Part shown: in pieces, positions 7,823 to 15,720 of the stretch | Layout of the letters: every line of letters begins with the position of its first letter | Position numbering within the stretch: the first letter of the stretch is position 1 | NCBI RefSeq assembly: GCF_017676365.1 | Contig: NZ_JADKMA010000048.1 | Coordinates: 1 to 40,379, forward strand | Reading direction: 5' to 3' | Length of the DNA: 40,379 nt | Source: Streptomyces oryzae | GTDB lineage: Bacteria > Actinomycetota > Actinomycetes > Streptomycetales > Streptomycetaceae | Notes under the pieces: model-generated | Told to the model about the DNA's origin: nothing | What the model saw: the letters and a program-made list of their open reading frames with translations, nothing else | Databases searched by the model: none | Made by a program: the position numbers and the translations under genes

Positions 7823-8590
7823 ATGTTCGCTTTCGCGCAGTTCAGCGATATCCACCTCGGCCAGGACCGGGGCGACGGCGGTGCACGTGCCCGCGAGCGC
7901 ACCGAACGCGTGCTCGCCTACCTCGCCGGCCTGCCCGGCGAACTCGACGCCGTCCTGCTCACCGGGGACATCGCCGACCACGGTGAGGAAGCCGAATACA
8001 CGCTGGCGGCAAAGCTTTTCGCCGACCATGGGGTGCTTCCGCTGATCTGTCCGGGCAACCACGACGCACGCGGCCCCTACCGCTCCGTGCTGCTGAACGG
8101 TGACGCCTTGGATGTCTCGCCGGTCAACCAAGCACACCAACTGCTGGGTGCCACCTTCTTGATGTGTGACTCCAGCGTGCCGGGCAAGGGGCACGGCTAC
8201 CTCGACGACGCCACTCTCACGTGGCTCGACCAGGCACTGGCCAAGGCGCCTGGCGACAAGCCAGCGTTCGTCTGCTTCCACCACCCCCCGGTTGCGCTGC
8301 ACGGCCAGTACGTCGACCCCATCCGGCAGTTCGGCGAGGAGCGGCTGGCGGAGGTCGTCGGCCGGTACGGCAATGTGGCGGGGCTGTTGTGCGGGCACAG
8401 CCACACCCCCGCGGTCACCACCTTCGCGGGCCTGCCGCTGGTCGCCGCGCCGGGTGTGGTCTCCACCCTGAAGATGCCCTGGGAGGGCGAGGAGGGCGGG
8501 CCCATCGACTACGAACTGCCGCCGATGATCGCCTTCCACATCCACGACGACGAGGGCAGGCTGACGACCCACTTCCGCGCGGTCCCCTGA
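7823..8590 (+). CDS. Calcineurin-like metallophosphoesterase (class III cyclic nucleotide phosphodiesterase type)
   Basis: Metallophosphoesterase of 255 aa with every family motif in order: DIHLGQD (D9, H11), TGDIADHG, CPGNHDARG, CFHHPP and CGHSHTPA. The arrangement and size match the CpdA/Rv0805 group, which hydrolyse cyclic or aryl phosphodiesters at a two-metal site in the cytoplasm. cAMP hydrolysis is the family-based guess. ATG 7823 follows GAGGAA at 7810-7815 with 7-nt spacing and puts the first metal motif at the usual place. An upstream in-frame GTG at 7703 would add 40 residues with no conserved character and is not used. It is 144 nt downstream of the phosphotriesterase gene, so co-transcription is possible but not shown. 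Confidence 0.92.
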   Translation: MFAFAQFSDIHLGQDRGDGGARARERTERVLAYLAGLPGELDAVLLTGDIADHGEEAEYTLAAKLFADHGVLPLICPGNHDARGPYRSVLLNGDALDVSPVNQAHQLLGATFLMCDSSVPGKGHGYLDDATLTWLDQALAKAPGDKPAFVCFHHPPVALHGQYVDPIRQFGEERLAEVVGRYGNVAGLLCGHSHTPAVTTFAGLPLVAAPGVVSTLKMPWEGEEGGPIDYELPPMIAFHIHDDEGRLTTHFRAVP

Positions 8591-8696
8591 TTCACGCCAA
8601 CGGCCCCTGCGCCCCGCTTCGCGTCAGGACGCCTGCCCGGGCCACCGGCCCTCTGCCTGACCCGCCAACTCACCCTTGCTCGCTGTTCGGGCGCAC

Positions 8697-8702
8697 TACA
8701 GT
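8697..8702 (+). promoter_or_regulatory. Candidate -10 element before the small membrane peptide
   Basis: TACAGT at 8697-8702 fits the Streptomyces TANNNT -10 pattern. A TTGCTC at 8676-8681 is a weak -35 with only 15-nt spacing. It would give a leader of about 60 nt to the ATG at 8771. Confidence 0.35.
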
Positions 8703-8770
8703 GCCTTGAAGAACGCGATTCCGAGGTACTCGTGTGCGGTCCGTAGCCGGATACGCAGGGGAGGTGGGCC

Positions 8771-8890
8771 ATGCGCCCGCGCGAGGAGTGGCAGCGGCGA
8801 CGGATCGGCCGCACCCTCACTGTTGTGGTGGCGGTCGTCGCGCTGCTGCTGTCGCTCGTCACCGTGGTGCTGATGCTCAGCGGTCATTAG
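8771..8890 (+). CDS. Small single-pass membrane protein (39 aa)
   Basis: A 39-residue open frame that starts MRPREEWQRRRIGR and continues with an uninterrupted hydrophobic segment (about residues 17-36, rich in Val and Leu) before ending LSGH. The basic N-terminus and single membrane span predict an N-in inner-membrane peptide. The start is supported by a strong Shine-Dalgarno stretch, GGGGAGGTG, at 8758-8766, 4 nt before ATG 8771. It lies between the metallophosphoesterase and a two-component sensor kinase on the same strand. Function is unknown. Possible roles, inferred from position only, are a small regulator of the sensor kinase or an independent membrane peptide. Confidence 0.65.
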   Translation: MRPREEWQRRRIGRTLTVVVAVVALLLSLVTVVLMLSGH

Positions 8891-8903
8891 GCGGCTGCGA
8901 ACA

Positions 8904-8980
8904 GCGCCACGCCCTGAGGCTGCTTTCTGCGGCCACGGTCCCCCTGCCCGTGACCTGCCCCCGTCCCCCGGGCGTGGCGC
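8904..8980. repeat. 11-bp inverted repeat with 55-nt loop
   Basis: GCGCCACGCCC (8904-8914) and GGGCGTGGCGC (8970-8980) are perfect inverted copies in the gap between the small membrane peptide and the sensor kinase. They could close a long RNA hairpin that ends the upstream transcript. Confidence 0.5.
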
Positions 8981-9150
8981 TCTTCCTGAGGTCCGAAGTT
9001 ACGCCGCTCCCGCCCCCCAGTCGTCACCGTAGGGCGGTAAGTGGAGGCTGTCCTTCTGCGGTAGCCGGCCGGCGGCGTCGTACCACAGCGGTAGAAAGCG
9101 GTCGTCCCACACAGCGCGTCCGGTGGATGAGCGCGCTGCCGGGGGATGGC

Positions 9151-9156
9151 TACGCT
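9151..9156 (+). promoter_or_regulatory. -10 hexamer for leaderless sensor kinase
   Basis: TACGCT at 9151-9156 lies exactly 6 nt before ATG 9163, placing the expected transcription start at or next to the A of the start codon. Confidence 0.5.
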
Positions 9157-9162
9157 GCGACG

Positions 9163-10425
9163 ATGCGGAGCACGACGGTCTGGACCCGACTGCGCCACAG
9201 AGCTGAGCGCGTGCCGGCCTGGGCGTACGACAGCGCCATCGCGCTCGCCATCACGGCCGTCAGCCTCCTCCTGGGCAACGACCGCGTCCCGGCGGGCTGG
9301 TCGGGCCTGGACGGCCTGGGGGTGGCGCTGACCTGCGCGGTGAATCTGCCGCTGGTGGCCCGCAGGCGTGTTCCGTTCGCGCTGTGCGTGGGTGTCTGCG
9401 CTGTATGGACGGTGTATGTCGCGCTCGACTACTGGCCCGTCGTCAACACTCTCGGCCCCCTCCTCGCGCTCTACACAGTCGCGTCCATGCGCCCGCTGCG
9501 CGAGGCGGCGCTGGGCGCGTTGCTGCTCGCGGCAGTGTGGAACTTCGCGGGGACGACGGGCGAGGAGAGCTCCTGGGCCACCGTGCTGGGCCAGAGCGTG
9601 CTCTACACCTGCGTCATCTGCGGCTTCGGCCATCTGGCGCGCAAGTCGGCACAGCGCAATGTGGAGCTGGCCCGGCTGACCGGCCAGTTGCGCCGCGAAC
9701 GGGCTGGTGCGGAGCGGCGCGCGGTTGCCGAGGAGCGGGTCCGGATCGCCCGCGAACTGCACGATGTGGTGGCGCACCATATGTCGGTGATATCCGTGCA
9801 GGCGGGACTGGCGGGCTACGTCTTCGACGCCGACCCGCAGACCGCACGCGGCGCGCTCGGCACCATAGCCGACACCTCCACCGAGGCACTGGCCGAACTC
9901 CGCCGCCTGCTGGCCGTGTTGCGGGTGGAGGGCGGCGACCGGCCCGGAGACGGCGGCCCGCAGCTCGTCCAGGGCAGCGCGGACCAGGAGGAGTTCGGTC
10001 CGGCCCCCGGGCTCGACCAGCTGCCCGAACTGGCCGACCGGGTACGCGGCGCAGGCGTGCCCGTACAGTTCACCGTCACCGGCGAGCCCCGCCCCCTCGC
10101 ACCCGGCGCAGGCCAGTGCGCCTACCGCGTCGTCCAGGAAGCGCTCACCAATGTGCTCAAGCACGCCTACCCCGCCCAGGCAGCCGTCACGGTCGCCTAC
10201 GAGCCCCGGCAGCTGACGGTGACCGTCGCTGACGACGGACGGGGCAGCTCGGGCGGCGGGCAAGACCGCTCCCGGGCCCCAGCGCCGCCGGGCACCGGCC
10301 CGCCCCCTCCGGGAGGGCACGGCTTGATTGGGATGCGGGAGCGCGCCAGGATCTACGGGGGCCGGCTGGACGCCGGGCCACGGGCGAGCGGCGGATTCGA
10401 GGTGCGGCTGATCCTCCCCGCCTGA
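9163..10425 (+). CDS. Two-component sensor histidine kinase (DesK/NarX type)
   Basis: Membrane sensor kinase of the HisKA_3 group, 420 aa. About five or six hydrophobic segments occupy residues 20-165 with little extracellular loop, as in actinobacterial DesK-like kinases. The dimerisation/phosphoacceptor motif is RIARELHDVVAHH with H200 as phosphorylation site. ATP-binding motifs follow: YRVVQEALTNVLKHA, VADDGRG and HGLIGMRERARIYGG. Between the last two is a Pro/Gly-rich loop. ATG 9163 is chosen because a -10 hexamer sits 6 nt upstream; ATG 9127 is an in-frame alternative without a convincing ribosome site. The cognate LuxR-type regulator follows after 22 nt. The signal is unknown; sensors of this shape often respond to membrane or cell-envelope state. 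Confidence 0.93.
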   Translation: MRSTTVWTRLRHRAERVPAWAYDSAIALAITAVSLLLGNDRVPAGWSGLDGLGVALTCAVNLPLVARRRVPFALCVGVCAVWTVYVALDYWPVVNTLGPLLALYTVASMRPLREAALGALLLAAVWNFAGTTGEESSWATVLGQSVLYTCVICGFGHLARKSAQRNVELARLTGQLRRERAGAERRAVAEERVRIARELHDVVAHHMSVISVQAGLAGYVFDADPQTARGALGTIADTSTEALAELRRLLAVLRVEGGDRPGDGGPQLVQGSADQEEFGPAPGLDQLPELADRVRGAGVPVQFTVTGEPRPLAPGAGQCAYRVVQEALTNVLKHAYPAQAAVTVAYEPRQLTVTVADDGRGSSGGGQDRSRAPAPPGTGPPPPGGHGLIGMRERARIYGGRLDAGPRASGGFEVRLILPA

Positions 10426-10447
10426 CGGCACAGAGGGGACACGGACG

Positions 10448-11116
10448 GTGACGACCAGGGTGCTCGTCGTCGATGACCAGGTGCTCATCAGGGCGGGCGT
10501 CGCCGCGCTGCTGCGTGCCGCACCGCAGATGGAGGTCGTCGGCGAGGCGTCCGACGGGGACGAGGCCGTCCAACTCGCCGCCGAGCAGCGGCCCGACGTC
10601 ATCCTCATGGACATCAGGATGCCCGGGACCAGCGGTATCGTCGCCACCGAGCAGATCATGGCGGCGGGCCCCGACCCCCGCCCCCGCATCCTGGTGCTGA
10701 CCACGTTCGACCTGGACGAGTACGTCTACGCGGCGCTGCGTGCCGGGGCGTGCGGCTTTCTGCTCAAGGACACCGGGCCGCAGCGGCTGCTGGCAGCCAT
10801 TGCGGCCGTCGCGGAGGGTGACACCCTCTTCTCGCCGAGCGTCACCCGCCGCCTCATCGAGGCGTACGCGCCGCAGCCGGACCCCGCCACCCCGCCGCCC
10901 GAGACGCTGGACGTGCTCACCAGCCGGGAGCTGGACGTGCTCCGCCTGGTGGCTGGCGGGCTGTCCAACCCCGAGATCGCCGAGACGCTGGTGATCAGCG
11001 AGTCGACCGTCAAGACGCACCTCAACCGCACGATGGCCAAGCTGGACATCGGCAGCCGCGCACAGGCCGTCGTCCTCGCCTACGAGACGGGCCTGGTCAC
11101 ACCGGGCAGCCGCTAG
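10448..11116 (+). CDS. LuxR/NarL-family response regulator
   Basis: Response regulator of 222 aa. The receiver domain has the acidic pair in VLVVDDQ, the phosphoacceptor D55 (VILMDIRMPG), the switch threonine in VLTTFD and the lysine in FLLKDTGP. The C-terminal LuxR-type helix-turn-helix is LTSRELDVLRLVAGGLSN followed by EIAETLVISESTVKTHL. GTG 10448 is preceded by GAGGGG at 10433-10438 with 9-nt spacing. It follows the sensor kinase by 22 nt and is its evident partner. Targets are unknown; autoregulation and control of nearby membrane genes are common for this type. Confidence 0.95.
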   Translation: MTTRVLVVDDQVLIRAGVAALLRAAPQMEVVGEASDGDEAVQLAAEQRPDVILMDIRMPGTSGIVATEQIMAAGPDPRPRILVLTTFDLDEYVYAALRAGACGFLLKDTGPQRLLAAIAAVAEGDTLFSPSVTRRLIEAYAPQPDPATPPPETLDVLTSRELDVLRLVAGGLSNPEIAETLVISESTVKTHLNRTMAKLDIGSRAQAVVLAYETGLVTPGSR

Positions 11117-11147
11117 CGCGCCCCGAAGGGCACGAGGAACTGCGCGC
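11117..11147 (-). repeat. Dispersed hairpin element, copy 1 (after response regulator)
   Basis: Read on the minus strand this begins GCGCGCAGTTCC and contains a CCCTTCGGGG hairpin. It closely resembles the element at 15671-15697. It starts immediately after the response-regulator stop and forms a stem (11117-11123 with 11128-11134, one mismatch), so it may terminate the two-component operon. Confidence 0.55.
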
Positions 11148-11320
11148 GCAACCCCACCTCACCCGCGGACTGCGGGAGCCGGACAGAGGCAACCCCTGCC
11201 CAGCGCCGGGGCGAGACGGTGCTTCTCGTGCGCGGCGTCTGGTACGACCGGGAGGAATCGGGTACATACGACCGAGTAGCACCCGTCGGTAGTCAGTACC
11301 CCTCATGGGTGACTCCGTAC

Positions 11321-11366
11321 AGCAGCCAGCAGCCAGCAGCCAGCAGCCAGCAGCCAGCAGCCAGCA
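11321..11366. repeat. Heptanucleotide tandem array AGCAGCC x6.6
   Basis: Six perfect AGCAGCC units plus four further bases run from 11321 to 11366. The array ends 45 nt before the acyl-CoA dehydrogenase ATG. The seven-base unit cannot keep frame and no gene crosses it. Apart from this array and the hairpin element at 11117, I see no gene in the 295-nt gap. Confidence 0.95.
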
Positions 11367-11411
11367 ATCCGCACCGCGTATCCGCCTCCACACCGTTCCG
11401 AGGTGAGCGAG

Positions 11412-13337
11412 ATGACCGTCTCCGAGCGTGAAGCACGCGAAGTCGCCGAGGCAGCCCGAGAGAAGGACTGGCGCAAGCCCAGCTTCGCCAAGGAGCTGTT
11501 CCTGGGCCGCTTCCGCCTCGACCTCATCCACCCGCACCCGGAGCCGACGGCAGAGGACGTCGCGCGCGGCGAGGAATTCCTGGCCAGGCTCCGCGACTTC
11601 GCCGAGGCCAAGATCGACGGTGCGCTGATCGAACGCGAGTCCCGTATCCCGGACGAGGTGCTCACCGGCCTCAAGGAGCTCGGCGCGCTCGGTATGAAGG
11701 TCGGCACCGAGTACGGCGGTCTGGGCCTCACCCAGGTCTACTACAACAAGGCGCTGGCGCTGGTCAGCTCCGCCAGCCCGGCCGTCGGCGCGCTGCTGTC
11801 CGCGCACCAGTCCATCGGCGTACCGCAGCCGGTGAAACTGTTCGGCAGCCAGGAGCAGAAGGACGCGTTCCTGCCCCGCTGTGCGCGCAGCGACATCTCC
11901 GCGTTCCTGCTGACCGAGCCCGACGTCGGCTCCGACCCGGCGAGGCTGGCCACCACGGCTGTGCCGGAGGGGGACACGTATCTGCTCGACGGGGTGAAGC
12001 TGTGGACCACCAATGGGGTGGTCGCCGATCTCCTGGTCGTCATGGCGCGCGTCCCCAGGCCCGCCGCCGACGATCCGCGCCGCGCAGAGGGCCACAAGGG
12101 CGGCATCACGGCCTTCGTCGTCGAGGCCGGCTCCGAGGGCATCACCGTCGAGAACCGCAACGCCTTCATGGGGCTGCGCGGCATCGAGAACGGCGTCACC
12201 CGCTTCCACCGGGTGCGGGTACCGGCCGCGAACCGGATCGGGCCCGAGGGCGCCGGTCTGAAGATCGCGCTGACCACCCTCAACACCGGCCGGCTGTCGC
12301 TGCCCGCCACCTGCGTCGGCTCCGGCAAGTGGTGTCTGAAGATCGCCCGCGAGTGGTCGCAGGCCCGCGTCCAGTGGGGCAGGCCGGTGGCGAAGCACGA
12401 GGCGGTCGGCAGCAAGATCTCCTTCATCGCGGCGACGACGTTCGCACTGGAGGCAGTGGTCGACCTGTCCTCGCAGATGGCCGACGAGGACCGCAACGAC
12501 ATCCGGATCGAGGCGGCGCTCGCCAAGCTGTTCGGCAGCGAGATGGCCTGGAGGATGGCGGACGATCTGGTGCAGATCCGCGGCGGCCGGGGTTTCGAGA
12601 CCGCCGAGTCGCTCGCGGCACGCGGCGAACGAGGCGTCCCTGCCGAGCAGCTGCTGCGCGATCTGCGGATCAACCGCATCTTCGAGGGCTCGACGGAGAT
12701 CATGCATCTGCTGATCGCCCGCGAGGCGGTGGACGCGCATCTGTCGGTCGCCGGAGACCTCATCGATCCGGACAAGACCCTCGCGGACAAGCGCAAGGCG
12801 GCGCTGGCCGCGGGTACGTTCTACGCCAAGTGGCTGCCCAAACTGGTCGCGGGCCCCGGCCGGCTGCCGCGTACGTACGCCGAGTTCGGCATCCTCGCCG
12901 GGCATCTGCGCTACGTCGAACGTACGGCGCGCAAACTGGCCCGCTCCACCTTCTACGCCATGTCCAGGTGGCAGGGCCGGATGGAGACCAAGCAGGGCTT
13001 CCTCGGCCGCATCGTGGACATCGGGGCAGAGCTGTTCGCGATGAGCGCTGCCTGCGTACGGGCGGAGAAGCTGCGGCGTGAGGGGGCCGACGGGCAGGCA
13101 GCGCACCAGTTGGCCGACGTGTTCTGCCGGCAGTCACGCCTCCGTGTCGAGGAGCTGTTCGGGCGGCTGTGGAGCAACACCGACGACCTCGACAACAAGG
13201 TTGTCCGTGAGGTGCTGGACGGCTCCTACACCTGGCTGGAAGAGGGTGTGATCGACGCGTCCACCGAGGGCCCCTGGATCGCCGACGCCACCCCGGGGCC
13301 GGCCAAGAAGGAGAACGTGCACCGCCGCATCCCCTGA
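11412..13337 (+). CDS. Acyl-CoA dehydrogenase family protein
   Basis: FAD-dependent acyl-CoA dehydrogenase of 641 aa, catalysing alpha,beta-desaturation of an acyl-CoA and passing electrons to ETF. Family motifs are clear: FLLTEPDVGSDPA and KLWTTNGVVADLLVVMARV for FAD/substrate binding, and RIFEGSTEIMHLL with E425 as the expected catalytic base. The roughly 200-residue extension after the catalytic core puts it in the very-long-chain/FadE-like size class. ATG 11412 is favoured by GAGG at 11400-11403 with 8-nt spacing; GTG 11403 is in frame. A heptanucleotide array lies just upstream. It is probably monocistronic. Fatty-acid beta-oxidation is the likely pathway, but chain length cannot be read from the sequence. 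Confidence 0.93.
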   Translation: MTVSEREAREVAEAAREKDWRKPSFAKELFLGRFRLDLIHPHPEPTAEDVARGEEFLARLRDFAEAKIDGALIERESRIPDEVLTGLKELGALGMKVGTEYGGLGLTQVYYNKALALVSSASPAVGALLSAHQSIGVPQPVKLFGSQEQKDAFLPRCARSDISAFLLTEPDVGSDPARLATTAVPEGDTYLLDGVKLWTTNGVVADLLVVMARVPRPAADDPRRAEGHKGGITAFVVEAGSEGITVENRNAFMGLRGIENGVTRFHRVRVPAANRIGPEGAGLKIALTTLNTGRLSLPATCVGSGKWCLKIAREWSQARVQWGRPVAKHEAVGSKISFIAATTFALEAVVDLSSQMADEDRNDIRIEAALAKLFGSEMAWRMADDLVQIRGGRGFETAESLAARGERGVPAEQLLRDLRINRIFEGSTEIMHLLIAREAVDAHLSVAGDLIDPDKTLADKRKAALAAGTFYAKWLPKLVAGPGRLPRTYAEFGILAGHLRYVERTARKLARSTFYAMSRWQGRMETKQGFLGRIVDIGAELFAMSAACVRAEKLRREGADGQAAHQLADVFCRQSRLRVEELFGRLWSNTDDLDNKVVREVLDGSYTWLEEGVIDASTEGPWIADATPGPAKKENVHRRIP

Positions 13338-13340
13338 TCC

Positions 13341-13366
13341 GCAGTTCCCCGCTCCCGCCGAGGGAC
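13341..13366 (+). repeat. Dispersed hairpin element, degenerate copy 2
   Basis: GCAGTTCCCCGC at 13341-13352 is identical to the start of the element at 15671. It is followed by a small TCCC/GGGA stem. It begins 3 nt after the acyl-CoA dehydrogenase stop. Confidence 0.45.
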
Positions 13367-13401
13367 CACCGGCGCCCCTGCCCAGCACCGGGCGCCCGCC
13401 C

Positions 13402-13407
13402 TAGAGT
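13402..13407 (+). promoter_or_regulatory. -10 hexamer for leaderless STAND gene
   Basis: TAGAGT at 13402-13407 lies exactly 6 nt before GTG 13414. No convincing Shine-Dalgarno sequence precedes the GTG, so a leaderless mRNA is likely. Confidence 0.5.
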
Positions 13408-13413
13408 TGGGGC

Positions 13414-15546
13414 GTGAGCGAGCAGACGCGCAACACCGTCGACGGGCAGGTCAGCACCGGCGCCATCGTCCAGGCGGCCAGCATCGGAGCCGTGCACCAC
13501 CACACGCACGCGGCACCGCAGCAGCCCACGGCACCTCCGGTGCAACTGCCCGTCGAAGCGGCGTACTTCGAGGACCGGGACACCGAACGGGCCGACATCG
13601 CACGGGCACTGGTGCAGCGCCGTGGGCGCTCCGATGTGGTGCGGCCGCTGGTCGTGGCCGTAAGTGGGATCGGCGGTGTCGGCAAGAGCGCACTGGGGCT
13701 CCGTCTGGCGCACGAGACCTACCGCGAGCGCGGGTGCGGCGCCCTGTACGTCGACCTGGACGACGTACGCCGGGAGGGGGCCGTGGCTCCCGGGGACGTG
13801 CTGGCGGTACTGCTGCGCGGGCTGGGCGTGTACGAGCCGTGGCTGGCCAAGGACTTCGCCGGGCGCCGCCGCCAGTACGAGCAGCACACCACGGACCGGG
13901 AACTCGTCGTCGTCCTCGACAACGTGGCCTACACCAGCGAGGTCGAGCCCCTGCTGCCCGTCTCCTCCGAGAGCGTCGCCATCGTCATCAGCCGCAGGCG
14001 TCTGGACGGCCTGCTGGGCGCGCTGGAGGTGCCGCTCGGCCCGCTGCCCGGCCAGGCGGCGGAAGGGCTGCTGCACTCCGTTCTGGAGGGCACCCGCCCG
14101 GCGGGCGGTCCGGGGACGGTCGCCGAAATCGCCCGGCTGTGCGGCGGACTGCCCGCGGCGCTGCACGTCGCCGGCCGCTATCTGCGCACCCATCGGCGCA
14201 GGCCGCCCGAGCGGCTGGTGGCCGCGCTGCGGACCGAACTCGACGAGGAGGGGCTGCCCGTGGTCGAAGCCGTGTGGGACGCCGCCTACCGGGAGCTGAG
14301 CGCGCCCGCGGCCCGCCTCTACCGGCTGCTCGCCGAGCACCCGGGGCCGACCTTCACCGCTGCGTCGGCTGCCGCGCTGCTCGGTACCACCGACCCGGAC
14401 ACCGTCTACGACGCACTGGGCGAACTGGAGGACGCCAACCTGGTCGCCGTCTGGCAGCGGGAGGGGGAGGGCGACGGCGCAGCAGAGCGGCTGCGCATGC
14501 ACGATCTGTTGCGTGCCCACGCCCAACGCCGCGCACGCGACGACAGCGACCCGGCGGAGGCGGCAGCAGCCGTGCGCCGGGTGGTGCGCTGGTACCGGCG
14601 GCAGCTGCAAGAGGCCGACAAGCTGCTCACCGGCTCCCGCATGCGGTTCGCCACGGCTGTGCTCCCGCTGCCGTACGCACCGGATGTGGCTTTCGGCGAC
14701 AGGGCGGAGGCGGCACGCTGGATGCGCGCCGAGGAGTCGGCACTGTACGCGTGCGTGCACCTGGCCCGTGGCCATGGCGAAAGGGGCGATCCGGAGAGCG
14801 ACGCCGACGCCTGGGGCCTGTGTGAGTCCCTGTGGACCCACTTCAAGGACCACCAGCACCACGCCGAGGCCATCGACGCCTTCCGCGCGGGGCTCGCGGC
14901 GGCGCAGCGGGCCGAGAACCTTGCCGCGCAGGCCAGGATGCGCTGTCAACTGGCCAACGCCCTGTGGGAGGTGGGCGACCTGGCGGAGGCCCGCACCATG
15001 ATGGACCACGCGGTGGAAGCCGCGGCAGCATTGCCGGGGGAGCCCAAACTCCGCGCCTCCACGCTCGAATTCCGCGGACTGCTGCACCGTGCGGAGGGCG
15101 ATCTGGCGAGCGCCGTGGAGCAGTTCACGGCATCCCGCCGCATCCATGAAGAGATCCCCAACCCTTATGGCGTCCTGTTGCAGAGCTATCTGCTCGGCAA
15201 GACGCTCATCGACCAGGGCGACCCGCAGGGCGCGGCAGAGGAGCTGGAGCGTGCCCACGACATGGCTGTTGAGCAGGACCGCGAACGGATGATCGGGCGC
15301 ACGGCCTACGAGCTCGCCCGTGCTCTGTGCCGGCTGGACGCCGCCTCCGATGACGCCCGCGTAGGGGCGCTCTACGAGCGGGCCCTCGCCAGCGCCCGCA
15401 CCCGTGGCGCCGACCACGACGAGGCCGCCGCCCTGCATGCGCTGGCCGATTTCGCCGAGGCGGGTGAGGACGAGACGGCCGCGGCGCACCGTGCGCGGGC
15501 CCTCGCCATCGAGGCCCGCGCGGGTGGGGTTGTGGAGCGCGGTTAG
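13414..15546 (+). CDS. NB-ARC/TPR STAND protein with N-terminal amyloid-signalling-like motif
   Basis: Signal-transduction NTPase with repeats (NLR-like), 710 aa. Residues 7-30 read NTVDGQVSTGAIVQAASIG then AVHHH, which resembles the short bacterial amyloid signalling sequences at N-termini of actinobacterial NLR-like proteins. A Pro-rich linker leads to the NTPase: Walker A GIGGVGKS (85-92), Walker B LVVVLDN (D169), GLPAA (245-249) and an MHD-type motif MHDLL (362-366). Residues from about 470 to the end look like tetratricopeptide helices (for example LANALWEVGDLAEARTMMDH). There is no separate effector domain, so signalling would need a partner with a matching motif; none is visible here. 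GTG 13414 has a -10 hexamer 6 nt upstream. A regulatory or anti-phage role is inference from architecture. Confidence 0.85.
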   Translation: MSEQTRNTVDGQVSTGAIVQAASIGAVHHHTHAAPQQPTAPPVQLPVEAAYFEDRDTERADIARALVQRRGRSDVVRPLVVAVSGIGGVGKSALGLRLAHETYRERGCGALYVDLDDVRREGAVAPGDVLAVLLRGLGVYEPWLAKDFAGRRRQYEQHTTDRELVVVLDNVAYTSEVEPLLPVSSESVAIVISRRRLDGLLGALEVPLGPLPGQAAEGLLHSVLEGTRPAGGPGTVAEIARLCGGLPAALHVAGRYLRTHRRRPPERLVAALRTELDEEGLPVVEAVWDAAYRELSAPAARLYRLLAEHPGPTFTAASAAALLGTTDPDTVYDALGELEDANLVAVWQREGEGDGAAERLRMHDLLRAHAQRRARDDSDPAEAAAAVRRVVRWYRRQLQEADKLLTGSRMRFATAVLPLPYAPDVAFGDRAEAARWMRAEESALYACVHLARGHGERGDPESDADAWGLCESLWTHFKDHQHHAEAIDAFRAGLAAAQRAENLAAQARMRCQLANALWEVGDLAEARTMMDHAVEAAAALPGEPKLRASTLEFRGLLHRAEGDLASAVEQFTASRRIHEEIPNPYGVLLQSYLLGKTLIDQGDPQGAAEELERAHDMAVEQDRERMIGRTAYELARALCRLDAASDDARVGALYERALASARTRGADHDEAAALHALADFAEAGEDETAAAHRARALAIEARAGGVVERG

Positions 15547-15628
15547 TTGTGAAGCGCGGTTAGGGGCCCGGCGGTCGGGTTCCGGCGAGGGGGTGCCCCT
15601 GGCTGTGGTCTGCGGACTGCGGGTTGGT

Positions 15629-15697
15629 TGTGGCTGGTGGGGGTACCCCCTGCTCGAAGAGCTTGGGGGAGCAGTTCCCCGCGCCCCTTCGGGCGCG
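15629..15697 (+). repeat. Dispersed hairpin element between convergent genes, copy 3
   Basis: The gap between two convergent genes holds a perfect GGGGGTACCCCC palindrome (15639-15650), a CCCCC/GGGGG pairing around GCTCGAAGAGC, and GCAGTTCCCCGCGCCCC ending in a 7-bp stem (15680-15686 with 15691-15697, CTTC loop). I recognise the GCAGTTCCCCGCGCC hairpin as a motif recurring between genes in Streptomyces. Here it could terminate both converging transcripts. Confidence 0.65.
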
Positions 15698-15720
15698 TCT
15701 GCGGCGCTTGAGGCCAAGCC

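Noticed and set aside
11321..11366. Heptamer array as a CRISPR
   Set aside because: Units are 7 bp with no spacers and no cas genes; the same applies to the arrays at 17431 and 33566.
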